Source: Paracoccus sp. IB05 (GTDB lineage: Bacteria; Pseudomonadota; Alphaproteobacteria; Rhodobacterales; Rhodobacteraceae). Taken from it: a stretch of DNA of 46,006 nucleotides. The position numbers and the translations under genes were made by a program. Below, in pieces: positions 15,760-28,080 of the stretch. Below the pieces are notes generated by a model, which saw nothing but the letters and a program-made list of their open reading frames with translations, did no database searches and was not told the origin of the DNA. The stretch's first letter is position 1; each line of letters begins with the position of its first letter. The DNA is taken from positions 1 to 46,006 of the forward strand of contig NZ_JAEFCF010000041.1 of the NCBI RefSeq assembly GCF_016405985.1, read 5' to 3'.

Positions 15760-16770
15760 ATGTCCCAGGATCCCGCAGGGTTTCGCCCCAAACGCTTTCC
15801 GGCGCCGGAATTTCCGCCGCGCCAGACCCGGCTTTTTGCCCGGACGCCGCCGGTGATTTTTACCGCGCTGGCCGGGCTGATGTCGGTGCCTCTGGTTCTG
15901 CGCGAGGTGCTGATTGCCACCGATCTGCCGGTGGCGGCGGCTGATATGGCGGCGGGGATCTTACTGGCATTCTGGCTGTTCTGTACCTTCGCGCTGACTG
16001 TGAGGATCGTTCAGCTACCTTCTGTAATTACAGATGATTTTCGGGTTATCGTTTCCCGCAACGGGCTGTTTTCGGCGATGATTTCTGGGATGATTGCGGG
16101 CCAGCTGATCCGGCCTCTCTGGCCTGCGATCTCATTGGGGCTGACCCTGGTCGCGCTGGTGGCGCATCTGGGTCTGGCGCTGGTCTTTTTCACCCTGGCC
16201 TGGCGCAACCGGCGCGAAGCCAGGCCTCATTCCTGGGCCTGGCAAGATCCGGGGATGCAGTTGATCTGTGCCGGGCCATTGGTGGCGGTGCCTGCACTGA
16301 TTGGGCAAGGCTGGACCGGCGCAGCGCTTGGTCTGAGCGCGCTTTGCCTGGTGCCGGCGAGCCTTGCCTTGCTGGCAGGGCTGGTCGCGCTGCTGCGCGA
16401 GCAGACCCCGGCACCTCTGCGCCCGATGCTGGTGCTGCATCTGGCGCCGGTTGCGCTCTGTGCCATTGTGGCGCTGGACTTTGGTCAGGAAACCCTGGCT
16501 GCGGTTCTGGGACTGACCGCTCTTCTCATGCTGTTCGTGATGGTCGCAGCCGTCGGCTGGCTGTCACGGGCGGGGTTCACGCCGATTTGGGGCAGTGCGA
16601 TCTGGCCAATCGTTCTGGTGGCAGACAGCCTGGCACAGGGCGGTGCCACAGGGACATCCGCTGCCGTCTTGCTGGCCGTTTCTGTATTTGCAGCAGTGGT
16701 TTGCTGGCGGATTTTCAGGCTTTGGCCAAAGGGAAGGCTCGCCGATATGACCAATACCGGCGAGGCCTGA
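15760..16770 (+). CDS. TehA/SLAC1-family membrane protein
   Basis: The integral membrane protein has about 336 residues and roughly ten hydrophobic helices. The N-terminal cytosolic motif FPPRQTRLFARTPPVIF is typical of alphaproteobacterial TehA-like proteins (voltage-dependent anion channel/tellurite-resistance/C4-dicarboxylate family). The transported ion is unknown. I start at ATG 15760 with AGGAGG five bases upstream; a GTG two codons earlier is also in frame. It is divergent from the ureohydrolase gene and convergent with the amidotransferase gene, with only a few bases between the stops. Confidence 0.75.
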   Translation: MSQDPAGFRPKRFPAPEFPPRQTRLFARTPPVIFTALAGLMSVPLVLREVLIATDLPVAAADMAAGILLAFWLFCTFALTVRIVQLPSVITDDFRVIVSRNGLFSAMISGMIAGQLIRPLWPAISLGLTLVALVAHLGLALVFFTLAWRNRREARPHSWAWQDPGMQLICAGPLVAVPALIGQGWTGAALGLSALCLVPASLALLAGLVALLREQTPAPLRPMLVLHLAPVALCAIVALDFGQETLAAVLGLTALLMLFVMVAAVGWLSRAGFTPIWGSAIWPIVLVADSLAQGGATGTSAAVLLAVSVFAAVVCWRIFRLWPKGRLADMTNTGEA

Positions 16771-16774
16771 CCGC

Positions 16775-19106
<2,332 letters not shown>

Positions 19107-19126
19107 GCCGGATGCAGACAAATGGC

Positions 19127-19154
19127 AAAGGCGGTCCCGCGGGGCCGCCTTTTT
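19127..19154 (+). terminator. Intrinsic terminator of guaB
   Basis: AAAGGCGGTCCC pairs with GGGGCCGCCTTT (one G-T pair) and is followed by further T residues (to 19154). Confidence 0.85.
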
Positions 19155-19212
19155 CACATCCGTGGATCAGGTCAGCCTCCAGGCGCCTTGGGGTATTTTA
19201 ACAAATTATTGA

Positions 19213-19545
19213 ATGTTAATAATTATTTTATCATTTTTGGGAAATTGGCCCCCAGATCCACCTGCGAGAAGCAAGCCTGAAGCGAGAGGAGCGGCGCTGG
19301 CGAAACTGCAAACATGGCCCGGGCTCGGGGTGAATCTGCGTTACAGCGCCATCGTCTTAATCGCTATCGGCATGATCAACAGCGGCGGCACTATCCGGAT
19401 CAGAGGCAGCGGCGGCAGGCCAAAGGCGGCGTTTGATGCCTGGCTGGGCAGGCCTGAACCGGCATCGGATCTGACCATAACGCCCCGCCGCATCAAGGCT
19501 GTCGCGCGGCAGGGCGATCCATTTAAGGCGATGGTCTTGCCTTAA
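19213..19545 (+). CDS. Doubtful small hypothetical ORF
   Basis: A 110-codon open frame begins inside an AT-rich patch (19195-19245) and contains one moderately hydrophobic stretch (SAIVLIAIGMINSGG). I recognise no family. The start has no clear ribosome binding site. It may be non-coding spacer between guaB and the methyltransferase gene. Confidence 0.2.
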   Translation: MLIIILSFLGNWPPDPPARSKPEARGAALAKLQTWPGLGVNLRYSAIVLIAIGMINSGGTIRIRGSGGRPKAAFDAWLGRPEPASDLTITPRRIKAVARQGDPFKAMVLP

Positions 19546-19630
19546 GCGCGGTTTCATCCGATCAGGGCCAGGCCAGACTTATGATGTGATCCCCGTCACA
19601 TTGCCCTCCGTTCACAGGAAGGAAACCGAC

Positions 19631-20800
19631 ATGCGTTCCCCGGGCCGCGCCGCCGCAGCAATCGAGATCCTTGATCAGATCCTGGCCGGAGCCCCGGCTG
19701 AAAAAGCACTGCTCGCCTGGGGCAGGGCCTCGCGCTTTGCCGGGTCGAAAGACCGCGCGGCAGTGCGTGATCTTGTCTTCGATGCGCTGCGCCAGCGGCG
19801 TTCGGCGCTGGCGATGGCTGGAACGGGGGGCGGTATGGGGGGCGGTATGGGCCGGGCGCTGGTTCTGGGCGTTTTACGGCTCAGGGGCGAAGATATCGGG
19901 CTCTGGTTTGACGGCTCGGACCACGCGCCGGCGCCTCTGAGCGAGTCCGAGACGCCGCGTTCCGCCGAAGGGGCCGAGGCCTTCGACATTCCCGACTGGC
20001 TTGAGCCCCCGTTGCGCGAGGCGCTCGGGGCCGATTTCGTGCCGGTCATGGCGGCGATGCGGTTGCGTGCCCCGGTGATCCTGCGCGTTAACACCGCCCG
20101 GATCAGCCGCGAGGCCGCCATCGCGGCGCTTGCGGCGGAAGGGATCGAGACCGTGCCGCATCCGCTTGCCGCAACCGCATTGGAGGCGCGCTCCGGCCAG
20201 CGGCTGATCGCATCGGGCAGGGTCTTTGCCGATGGGCTGGTCGAATTGCAGGATGCCGCGTCGCAGGCGGTGGTGCTGGGGCTGCCACTGAAAGACGGGA
20301 TGAAGGTTCTGGATCTTTGTGCCGGCGGCGGCGGCAAAACCCTGGCGATGGGGGCGATGGCGCGGTTGTCGCTGACCGCCCATGACGCCAGCCCGCGCCG
20401 GATGGAGGATCTGAAAACCCGTGCCGCCCGTGCGGGCCTGCAGGTCCGGCTCAGCGCAAGGCCCGAGGACGCGGCGCCCTATGATCTGGTGCTGACCGAT
20501 GTGCCCTGTTCCGGCTCGGGCAGCTGGCGGCGCGACCCGGAAGGGAAATGGCAATTGACGCCGGAGCGCCTCGCCGCGCTGACCCACCTCCAGGCGGAAA
20601 TTCTTGACCGTGCGGCGGCGATGACCGCCCGCGGCGGATGGCTCGCCTATGCGACCTGTTCTTTCCTGCGCGCGGAAAATGAGGACCAGGTCGAGGCCTT
20701 TCTGGCCCGCCATGCCGGCTGGACCAGGGCCTCCAGTCGCCGCTATGGCCCGCTTGAGGGCGGTGACGGGTTCTTCTCGGCGCTGTTGTCGCGGGCCTGA
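19631..20800 (+). CDS. RsmB/NOP-family RNA (cytosine-5) methyltransferase
   Basis: The 389-residue protein has an N-terminal NusB-like helical region and a class I SAM-dependent methyltransferase domain. SAM motif I is KVLDLCAGGGGKT, motif IV DVPCSGSG has one catalytic Cys, and motif VI YATCSFLRAENEDQV has the second Cys. It probably makes m5C in rRNA, as RsmB does at 16S C967. An internal short duplication encodes GGGMGGGMG at about residues 61-69. The start at 19631 has AGGAAGGAAA upstream. Confidence 0.88.
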   Translation: MRSPGRAAAAIEILDQILAGAPAEKALLAWGRASRFAGSKDRAAVRDLVFDALRQRRSALAMAGTGGGMGGGMGRALVLGVLRLRGEDIGLWFDGSDHAPAPLSESETPRSAEGAEAFDIPDWLEPPLREALGADFVPVMAAMRLRAPVILRVNTARISREAAIAALAAEGIETVPHPLAATALEARSGQRLIASGRVFADGLVELQDAASQAVVLGLPLKDGMKVLDLCAGGGGKTLAMGAMARLSLTAHDASPRRMEDLKTRAARAGLQVRLSARPEDAAPYDLVLTDVPCSGSGSWRRDPEGKWQLTPERLAALTHLQAEILDRAAAMTARGGWLAYATCSFLRAENEDQVEAFLARHAGWTRASSRRYGPLEGGDGFFSALLSRA

Positions 20801-20954
20801 TCCGCCGCTCCGGTCATTTTTGCCCGCCTTAAAAGGTGGTGCCAGGGCTGCATCCTGCCCGGAAAGTTTCGCTCACGTCATCGAGGTTAAGGTGGCGTTA
20901 ACGAATTCCGGTCTTTGCTCGCCCAGGTGGAATGGCGCGGCAGCGGAGGAATGG

Positions 20955-23285
20955 GTGCAAACTCCGGGGTATGAAGGCGGCGGGATCCTGAACGGCGCAC
21001 GCAGCCTTGCGGTTCGTGCCGGCTGGCTGGTTGCGGTCGCCGCCGTCTGCCTGGCGCTGGCGATCCTGGTGGGGGCAAGCGGCTTCCGCTTTACGCTCGC
21101 GGTGACGGGGCTGGCGCTTTTGCTGCTGACCTTCGTGCTCTGGGCGATGGCGCGGATCGCGCGGCGCGAGGAAGAGCAGATGAATGCCCGGTTATCCCTG
21201 CTGATCGGCGAGGATGTAGCCCCCTGTTTTTCCACTGATATCATGGGGCAGATCCTGTTTCGCAACCGCGCCGCGATTGCGCGGTTTGGCGAACAGACGC
21301 CGGCGACCCTCGCGGCACAACTGCATGAACAGATCGCCTCGCCTTCGGCGGTCATGTACCGGCTGCAATCGCGGGCGGCCCAGCATGGCGGCGTGCATGA
21401 GGATATCGTGACCCGGCGCGGGCATTTGCGGCTCTCGGTCCATCGGATTGCCAGCGATAAATTCCTGTGGCGGATCGAGGAATTCGAAGATCGCAGTCCC
21501 GCCGGGCGCGGCGCCGAGGGGCTGAGCCTGCCGATGGTGGTCGCAAACCGCGCCGGAGTGGTGCTGTTTTCCAACGAGGCGATGCGCCGGGTGCTGGGCG
21601 AGCGCCCGAAACGGCTGGACCGCATCTTCCTGCAACCCAGGGTGACCAGCGGCGAAGAGGTCGAGGTTGCGACGGCCACCGGCTCGATGCGTGCCATCGT
21701 GGCCGAGCTGGACGGGCCGGGGGACCGGCGCGAGATATTCCTGCTTCCCGCGCCCGCGCAGCGCGAAGATGACACGGTGCAGGTCGATTTTGAAAACGTG
21801 CCGGTCGCGCTGATGAAATTCGGCCTTGATGGCGGGCTGCGGCTGGCGAACCGGGCGGCGCGCGATCTCCTTGGCGAACGCTCGGTCGAGACGATGACCC
21901 TGCATGATTTATTCGAGGATCTCGGCCGTCCTGTGAATGACTGGCTGGCCGATGTGATCGAACAGCGCCTGCCGGCCGGGGCCGAAATGTTGCGGCTGCG
22001 GGGCAGTTCCGGCAGCATATCGGGGGGCGGGGACGAGGAGAATTTCGTTCAGGTCCAGCTGAGCCGGTTCGTTGAAAAGGGCAGGGCGCAGGCGCTCGCG
22101 ATCCTCTCGGATGTGACGGCGCTGAAGAAAATGGAGGCGCAGTTCGATCAAAGCCAGAAAATGCAGGCGATCGGCCAGCTTACCGGCGGTATTGCGCATG
22201 ATTTCAACAATTTGCTGACTGCGATCTCGGGCCATTGCGACCTGCTTTTGCTCCGCCACGGCCATGAGGACACCGATTTCTCGGACCTGGAACAGATCCG
22301 CCAGAATGCCAATCGCGCCGCGGCACTCGTCAGCCAGCTGCTGGCCTTTTCGCGCAAACAGACGCTGAAGCCAGAGCGGCTGGACCTCTCGGATGTGCTG
22401 AGTGAAGTCGCGCATCTCCTGAACCGGCTGGTCGGCGAGCGCATCACGCTGAGCCTGAAAAACGACCCCGGTCTGGGTGAGGTGCGGGCCGACAGACGGC
22501 GGCTGGAACAGGTGCTGATGAACCTCGTCGTCAATGCGCGCGATGCGATGTCCGGCAAGGGCACGATCCTGATCGAGACCGAAGATATCAGCCTCTCGCA
22601 GCCGGTCAGCCGCGACGGCGCGACGGTTCCGGCGGGTCGCTGGGCGGTGATCCGGGTCACAGATAGCGGCTGCGGCATCCCGCCCGACCGGATCGGCAAG
22701 ATTTTCGAGCCCTTCTTCACCACCAAACGCCCGGGCGAGGGCACCGGGCTCGGCCTCTCGACGGTTTACGGCATCGTCAAACAATCCGGCGGCTATGTCT
22801 TTGTCGACAGCGCGCCGGATCAGGGCACCACATTCGAGATTCTGTTCCCCGTCCGCGAGGGCCAGACCGCCGGGGAAATCCAGGCCGAGGAGCCCGTGCG
22901 CCCGCTGATGCTGCGCAACGGCGCCGGTGTTGTGCTGCTGGTCGAGGATGAGGCTGCGGTGCGCGCCTTTGCCAGCCGTGCGCTGAAAATGCGCGGCTAT
23001 ACCGTGATCGAGGCCGCCAATGCCGAAGAAGCGCTGGATCTTTTGCAGGATCCTTCGCTGGTGGTCGATATTTTCGTGACCGATGTGGTGATGCCTGGCC
23101 TTGACGGCCCGACCTGGGTGAAACGCGCGCTGGAGGACCGCCCCGATGCGAGGGTGGTCTTCGTTTCGGGCTATACCGAAGATCACCTCGCCGCCGATCA
23201 GTCACAGATCCCGAACTCGGTCTTCCTGCCGAAACCGTTCTCGCTCAATGATCTGACGGCGACGGTTCAGGGCCAGCTGCATTGA
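20955..23285 (+). CDS. cckA: Hybrid sensor histidine kinase CckA
   Basis: The protein has about 776 residues. Two transmembrane helices (residues ~20-65) are followed by two PAS-like modules. The HisKA box is [12 protein letters not shown] with phospho-acceptor His415. The HATPase domain has N-box [28 protein letters not shown] and [11 protein letters not shown]. The C-terminal receiver ([18 protein letters not shown]) has phospho-acceptor Asp710 (VTDVVMPG). This is the CckA architecture that feeds ChpT-CtrA, controlling motility and gene transfer agents in Rhodobacteraceae. I choose the GTG at 20955, four bases after GGAGGA; a GTG at 20892 would add 21 residues. Confidence 0.92.
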   Translation: MQTPGYEGGGILNGARSLAVRAGWLVAVAAVCLALAILVGASGFRFTLAVTGLALLLLTFVLWAMARIARREEEQMNARLSLLIGEDVAPCFSTDIMGQILFRNRAAIARFGEQTPATLAAQLHEQIASPSAVMYRLQSRAAQHGGVHEDIVTRRGHLRLSVHRIASDKFLWRIEEFEDRSPAGRGAEGLSLPMVVANRAGVVLFSNEAMRRVLGERPKRLDRIFLQPRVTSGEEVEVATATGSMRAIVAELDGPGDRREIFLLPAPAQREDDTVQVDFENVPVALMKFGLDGGLRLANRAARDLLGERSVETMTLHDLFEDLGRPVNDWLADVIEQRLPAGAEMLRLRGSSGSISGGGDEENFVQVQLSRFVEKGRAQALAILSDVTALKKMEAQFDQSQKMQAIGQLTGGIAHDFNNLLTAISGHCDLLLLRHGHEDTDFSDLEQIRQNANRAAALVSQLLAFSRKQTLKPERLDLSDVLSEVAHLLNRLVGERITLSLKNDPGLGEVRADRRRLEQVLMNLVVNARDAMSGKGTILIETEDISLSQPVSRDGATVPAGRWAVIRVTDSGCGIPPDRIGKIFEPFFTTKRPGEGTGLGLSTVYGIVKQSGGYVFVDSAPDQGTTFEILFPVREGQTAGEIQAEEPVRPLMLRNGAGVVLLVEDEAAVRAFASRALKMRGYTVIEAANAEEALDLLQDPSLVVDIFVTDVVMPGLDGPTWVKRALEDRPDARVVFVSGYTEDHLAADQSQIPNSVFLPKPFSLNDLTATVQGQLH

Positions 23286-23321
23286 CGCTGGCCGGACCGG
23301 ATCGATGGCCCGGTGCAGGTG

Positions 23322-23927
23322 TCAGGCCTGTTCGGGATGTTTCAGCGTCTCATAAAGCGCGAAATCGGCGCTGGCGACCCGATGCAGCAGCGCTTCGGTT
23401 TCCGGCGTCAGATGGGTTTCCCCGGGGGGAGAGACATTCACATGTGGCAAGATGATTTCACATCCAAGCCGGTCTTCGAGAAAATCGACGAAGACATCAA
23501 TCTCGTCATAGCGGAACAGCCGGTCAACGCCCTGACCCTGACGCGGGCGCAGGAATTTCTCCTGGGCGCCGACATCGGCGAAGGCGGGGCGCGGGTCGGA
23601 ACACCAGGCGCGCACGAAATCATCGAAGCTCATGCCTTTGGTCGATTTCACCGGATCGGTCTGATCCTCGCGCGAGCGAAACCGATACCAGGAATTCAGC
23701 CAGTCACGCGGCTCGCGCATCAGCGCCACAACCGTCCAGCCGGTCTTTGATGTGGCCTCGAGATAGGGGCCGACAAAGCGGCGATAGCGATGGACGGTGG
23801 TGTGTTTCAGCACCGGCGGACGCTGGACCGAGACCGAGGCAAGCGATTCGAGCGCCGTCGCAAGCGAGGTCGAGCCGGTCTTTGGCGTGGCGAGCAGAAC
23901 GAGCTTTTGGTCCCAGAATACCAGCAC
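23322..23927 (-). CDS. Sulfotransferase-family protein
   Basis: The 201-residue protein has the PAPS-binding P-loop-like motif LLATPKTGSTSLA near the N-terminus (5' phosphosulfate loop). ALMREPRDWLNSWYR follows at about residues 68-82 (3' phosphate site). It is short for a sulfotransferase but of the size seen in Rhodobacteraceae sulfotransferase-family proteins. The acceptor is unknown and could be a lipid, glycan or small molecule. It is convergent with cckA; no strong terminator separates them. Confidence 0.8.
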   Translation of the reverse strand: MLVFWDQKLVLLATPKTGSTSLATALESLASVSVQRPPVLKHTTVHRYRRFVGPYLEATSKTGWTVVALMREPRDWLNSWYRFRSREDQTDPVKSTKGMSFDDFVRAWCSDPRPAFADVGAQEKFLRPRQGQGVDRLFRYDEIDVFVDFLEDRLGCEIILPHVNVSPPGETHLTPETEALLHRVASADFALYETLKHPEQA

Positions 23928-24079
23928 CTGCGGATACCTCTTCGGTTTTTGGCGGCTTTTTCGCTTCTAGCGCGGATTGGGGCGCTGAAAACAGCCTCGC
24001 GGGGCAAAATTCCCCTTCCGTTGTAAACCGGACATTAAGCTTTCCGCGATCAGGATCGTTTAAAGAAATGTGTTGATAT

Positions 24080-24122
24080 TTTCTCTGTTTGTTCTCATAA
24101 GCGACAAGAACAAATAATAAAC
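24080..24122 (+). promoter_or_regulatory. Two inverted candidate LexA (SOS) boxes before recA
   Basis: The alphaproteobacterial SOS box is GTTC-N7-GTTC. At 24080-24094 the sequence is TTTCTCTGTTTGTTC (one mismatch). At 24108-24122 it is GAACAAATAATAAAC, the inverse orientation, also with one mismatch. Together they form an inverted repeat TTTGTTCT / AGAACAAA with an 11-base spacer (24088-24114). They lie 52-94 bases before the recA start. Confidence 0.6.
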
Positions 24123-24173
24123 ATGCCTCGGGATTGCCGCTCCGGCGCGGCTGTGAAATAAAGGAAAAGAGCC

Positions 24174-25244
24174 ATGGCGACAGCCAGTCTGCTGGACTTC
24201 GGGAGCAAGAAAGACATGGATAAGCAAAAGGCGCTGGAAAGCGCCCTCCAGCAGATCGAACGGCAATTCGGCAAGGGCTCGATCATGAAGCTCGGCGCGG
24301 ACAGCCCGGCGATGGAGATCGAGGCGACCTCGACCGGCTCGCTGGGGCTGGATATCGCGCTTGGGATCGGTGGGCTGCCGAAAGGGCGGATTGTCGAGAT
24401 CTACGGGCCGGAAAGCTCGGGCAAGACCACGCTGACCCTGCATGCGGTTGCGGAAGAACAGAAGAAGGGCGGCGTCTGTGCCTTTGTGGATGCAGAGCAT
24501 GCGCTGGACCCGAGCTATGCCAAAAAGCTCGGCGTCAATCTTGATGAACTCCTGATCTCGCAGCCCGATACCGGCGAACAGGCGCTTGAAATCGTTGACA
24601 CGCTGGTGCGATCCGGCGCGGTCTCGATGATTGTCGTGGACTCGGTCGCCGCGCTGACGCCGAAGGCGGAACTTGAGGGCGATATGGGCGACGCGACGGT
24701 CGGCGCCCAGGCCCGTCTGATGAGCCAGGCGATGCGCAAACTCACCGCCTCGATCGGCAAATCGAATTGCATGGTGATCTTCATCAACCAGATCCGCATG
24801 AAGATCGGCGTGATGTTCGGCTCGCCCGAGACCACCACCGGCGGCAATGCGCTGAAATTCTACGCCTCTGTCCGGCTCGACATCCGCCGCATCGGCGCGA
24901 TCAAGGACCGCGAAGAGGTGGTCGGCAACTCGACCCGCGTGAAAGTGGTCAAGAACAAGGTGGCGCCGCCGTTCAAGCAGGTCGAATTCGACATCATGTA
25001 TGGTGAGGGGATCTCGAAAACCGGTGAGCTGGTGGATATCGGCGTCAAGGCCGGCGTGGTCGAGAAGTCGGGCGCCTGGTATTCTTACGGCGATGAGCGG
25101 ATCGGCCAGGGGCGTGAAAACGCCAAAACCTTCCTGAAGAACAACCCGGCCACCGCCCATGCGATTGAGGAAAAGATCCGGGCGGCCAATGGGCTCGATT
25201 TTCACATGTCCCCCGAGGAGAGCGTTGTCGAGGACGATGCCTGA
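24174..25244 (+). CDS. recA: Recombinase RecA
   Basis: The 356-residue protein catalyses strand exchange and stimulates LexA self-cleavage. Walker A GPESSGKT is at residues 78-85, Walker B is [10 protein letters not shown], and loop L2 is [26 protein letters not shown]. The C-terminus is acidic (ESVVEDDA), as usual. The start has AAAGGAAAAG upstream. In Rhodobacterales alaS normally follows closely; here the two are separated by 2.8 kb of insertion-sequence debris. I see no clear intrinsic terminator directly after recA. Confidence 0.97.
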   Translation: MATASLLDFGSKKDMDKQKALESALQQIERQFGKGSIMKLGADSPAMEIEATSTGSLGLDIALGIGGLPKGRIVEIYGPESSGKTTLTLHAVAEEQKKGGVCAFVDAEHALDPSYAKKLGVNLDELLISQPDTGEQALEIVDTLVRSGAVSMIVVDSVAALTPKAELEGDMGDATVGAQARLMSQAMRKLTASIGKSNCMVIFINQIRMKIGVMFGSPETTTGGNALKFYASVRLDIRRIGAIKDREEVVGNSTRVKVVKNKVAPPFKQVEFDIMYGEGISKTGELVDIGVKAGVVEKSGAWYSYGDERIGQGRENAKTFLKNNPATAHAIEEKIRAANGLDFHMSPEESVVEDDA

Positions 25245-25613
25245 TCCGGGCCTGAGAGAGGGCCTGGGTTTGATCATAAGGACATGGCCGGACGCCCGGC
25301 TTCTCAGCTGCTGCCGGTTTCTTGGACACGAGGATGAGATCGTGACCAGGAAACCGGCGCGTGGTTATGACGAAACGGAAGTTAGGGCGTGAAATCAGGA
25401 TCGATGCGTCAGGCTGGCGATATGCGGCGATATCGCTTAGGCGCAGGCCGCGCAGCCAGAGTCGATGCAAGTGCTGACAGTCAGGCCAGCCGCAGCTTCG
25501 TCCGGGAACGGGAAGATGCAGGAAGATCTGACCAGTATCTGGGGGCTGCAGCCTGACGGAGCGCGTCTGCGCCAGAGATACGGGCAGATATGCGATGGTC
25601 TGGCTGCATGCTG
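25245..25613. other. Unassigned spacer downstream of recA
   Basis: No gene is supportable on either strand. It may include decayed IS3 orfA or chromosomal spacer, but I cannot align any part of it to a known protein with confidence. Confidence 0.4.
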
Positions 25614-25647
25614 AAAATGACATGCCTCGAAAAATGACATGCCTCGA
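25614..25647. repeat. Perfect tandem duplication of 17 bp
   Basis: AAAATGACATGCCTCGA occurs at 25614-25630 and again immediately at 25631-25647. It lies just left of the IS3 relic and may mark a replication or transposition scar. Confidence 0.9.
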
Positions 25648-25721
25648 AAGTGGGCCACAGCTTTTTTCATGTGCATTTGAGGCTGATTGCGCCACCGGTC
25701 CGAGCGATCATCCGTGAGAAT

Positions 25722-26417
25722 ATGAGGTTCGGCTCCAATGCCGGGCCCCGCCACATCCGGCCCGTCAGCCGGCGCAGCGAAGTCCTGGGCGTCTCCTGTG
25801 CCGGATTTCACAGCTGGCTCAACCGCCCGCTCAGCACCCGCGAGATCCGTGACGCCCGGCGCGCCACAGGACGTGAGATCTGTTTCAGAGCCAGCTCCCA
25901 GACCTGGGTCGCACGGCAGGCCATTGGACCTGAACCGGGGGGCATATCCGGGATGAAGGAGGGGGATGCGGGCTTCCCCGGATCGAACGGTAGATATGGT
26001 TCAATGCCGTCCCGGGCGCGGCCCAGGTGTCGGAGACGGCCCGGGGACGATGGAAAACGCCCGGTCGCTGCCGGCATCGAGCCGGGAATCGCCGCCGGTT
26101 CGGGTGAACCGGCGAGGCTTCGCCCGGGATTTCCAGGCGGACCGGCCGAACCAGAAATGGCCGGCCGGCTTCACCAGCATCTGGACTGCGGAAGGCTGCC
26201 TCTGCGTCGCGGTCGTGCCTGACCGTTCGTCGGGAGGATTATCCCGCAGATTGTTTTCGGAGCCTCCTCCAAATCCCTGTCCTCACCATGGCGCGCTGCA
26301 GGCTGGTGTATGAAGGCGGATCAGCATGTGTCACGGCTCACAGAGGCGCAGATGACGGCGCCCTGGCGAGGCGGGGCAGCCGAAGGCCTGATGCATCATT
26401 GGGACAAAGGATCGCAA
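25722..26417 (+). pseudogene. IS3-family transposase (OrfB) relic, 5' part
   Basis: Across several frames the plus strand shows an ordered series of OrfB blocks. RPVSRRSEVLGVSCAGFHSW and LNRPLSTREIRDARRAT form the N-terminal HTH-like block. DFQADRPNQKW and FTSIWTAEGCLCVAVV carry the first DDE Asp region. AEGLMHHWDKGSQ corresponds to HHSDQGSQ with the second catalytic Asp, here Asp in WDKGSQ. There are multiple frameshifts and stops. The homology breaks after the Gln codon at 26415-26417 and resumes at about 27633, on the far side of an IS30 element. Confidence 0.85.
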
Positions 26418-27632
26418 GCCGGGGTCAGCCGGTCGTCGCGACACGTTCGCTCATGCCCTGTCCGGGCAACTGGTCGAGCGCTTCCGTCGCTGCTCGCCTG
26501 CCGGGTGTCTTGCGTGGCAGCATCTTCAGGGCGAGGGCAGCCGCATTCAGTGCGTCAGCGCCATGCGGACTTAGCTGCGTTTCCCTGGCCAATGTTGTTC
26601 TCGCTGCTGCCTCGCAGCCAGGAGCTATGCGGGTTACAAACGCAGATGCCGGGACCAGCGAGAGCCGGGCCATTGCTGATCGGCCCGGCATTTCCATTAT
26701 TTTCAATCTGCGGCAGGTGCAGCGGCATCGTAACGCAGGTGGGGCGTGCGACCAGGGTTCTGATCGCTGAACTGTCGGGGCCGGGAATGCGATCTTCTCT
26801 CCGGCGGCCAGGCATTGCCCTGTCGTCAACCTCCGCCGGTCGATCGCCGATCATCGGTGCCGCCCCGGCAAATGACCTGCCTCTGTTCCGCGCAGGCTCG
26901 CGGGCGAGGCGCGACACCAGGCCCGAATGCAGGCAGACGGAAAGCCCGCGCTTCAGATCACCACGCCCCTGCGCACCGCGCGCCCGAACGTCGAATCCTG
27001 AATGCCGAACACCTGAAAAGTCGCCTCGGGGCTGGTGCTCCGGGCCGGTGCTCTGGGCCGGCTCCCCGGGGAAGGCTGCGTTCTGTCGCTGCGCAATCTG
27101 ATCTGGGCGCCACGCGCGGGACCAGCGTCGGCTTTGCCGGTAAGCTGGCCGGCGCTTCTTCCATATCAGGACAGATCCGGCGCAAGCGATGCTGGCCGGC
27201 GTGGCGATCAGACCTGTGCGCCGGCCCTGCACATCGCCATGCAAGGCAGGATTTTGCACGAGCCTGCTGGCATCAGGGCGCCGGGTTGCACGGTCCCGCA
27301 TGCCACGGCGCGGCGATCGAAATCGCCACTAAGCCGCACGAATCTGCGCCTGATCACCCGCGAGATCGCGGCGGGGGAAGGCCCCGACTTGCGGGCAATA
27401 CCCGCACCCCGGTCTCGCCCGTGCATTCCAGGGCAATATTCCCCCGGGCCTCGAGAGCCTGTGTGCCGGAAAGGTCTGTGGCGGCCCCCGCCGGATCCGG
27501 CATTCGGGGTCTCACGCGGCCAGAAAGACGGCCGTCCTCGCGCGCACAATTCTCGCCGTCATCTGCGCCGTCCCGTCGCAATCTCCACCCCCACTGCCCG
27601 GATGTTGCGACAACCAGTTTAATCCGCTGGCT
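26418..27632 (-). mobile_element. Degenerate IS30-family element inserted into the IS3 relic
   Basis: This roughly 1.2 kb segment interrupts the IS3 reading between GSQ and YTGDEF, and 1.2 kb is a normal size for IS30 elements. Imperfect terminal inverted repeats flank it (26418-26443 and 27603-27628), best seen as GGTCGTCGCGACA on the left and GGTTGTCGCAACA read inward from the right. Its transposase lies on the minus strand and is badly decayed. Confidence 0.75.
26425..27549 (-). pseudogene. IS30-family transposase pseudogene
   Basis: The minus-strand frames give IS30 blocks in order. SPAAISRVIRR and SGDFDRRAV come first (N-terminal HTH and linker), then WKKRRPAYRQSRRWSRAWRP and DQIAQRQNAAFPGEP. 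APMIGDRPAEVDDRAMPG, EDRIPGPDSSAIRTLVARPT and MPLHLPQIE form the DDE core start (normally HWEGDLI.G). NPHSSWLRGSSENN follows (normally DPHSPWQRGSNENT). The end is ALALKMLPRKTPG and RVATTG with a stop at 26425. Several frameshifts separate these blocks, and the HWEGD motif is damaged (RREDRI). Confidence 0.85.
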
Positions 27633-27975
27633 CTATATACAGGCGATGAGTTTCGACGGCTGATTTGCGAGAACGGGATCACTGCCAGATGAGCCGCGCG
27701 CGAAAGGTCCGGGATCGGGCCATAGCGGCCCCTCTGACCCGTAAGACCATGACGGGGCCGGCGATGGAGAGCGTCTTCTCAACGCTGAAGACCGACCGGA
27801 CAGCCAGCAGGCACTGTCAGATCCGAAAGGAATCCGTGCCGACGTCTGTGATTGCTTTGAACGCTTCGGCAAACCGCTCAGGCGCTACCCGCACCGGTCG
27901 CGCCCGGCGCAATGGAGGCTGAGGCCCGCGATATGCCAGCTCAACCTGCTGTCCACGAAACCGGCAGCCGCTCAC
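27633..27975 (+). pseudogene. IS3-family transposase (OrfB) relic, 3' part
   Basis: The reading resumes with YTGDEFRRLICENGITA. After frame changes it continues MSRARKVRD, PAMESVFSTLKTDRTASR (catalytic Glu in MESF/VF) and RADVCDCFERFGKPLRRY (normally RADVFDYIERFYNPxRRH). It fades out around AQLNLLSTKP near 27960. Together with 25722-26417 it reconstitutes most of one OrfB split by the IS30 element. An additional ~10 residues between the MSR and MES blocks indicate further rearrangement. Confidence 0.85.
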
Positions 27976-28080
27976 GTCCGGCCTTTTTTCGGTCCCGATG
28001 CATCCCACCGTGGACAGGGGGGGAAGGCGCCGTTACATGGAAGGCCGAAAACTGATCATCCTCCATGAAGAGGCCCGGCC

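Noticed and set aside
19213-19545. A firm protein-coding gene between guaB and the methyltransferase gene
   Set aside because: No recognised family, no ribosome binding site and unusual composition; kept only as a doubtful ORF.
20649-20954. N-terminal extension of CckA back into the rRNA methyltransferase gene
   Set aside because: The extension overlaps the end of the methyltransferase gene, is rich in Arg/Pro/Ser and has no CckA similarity. A GTG with a good SD occurs at 20955.
26555-27301. Long open frames of about 250 codons on both strands in the recA-alaS gap
   Set aside because: They join pieces of IS30 and IS3 transposases across frameshifts. No continuous family match exists, so they are debris, not genes.
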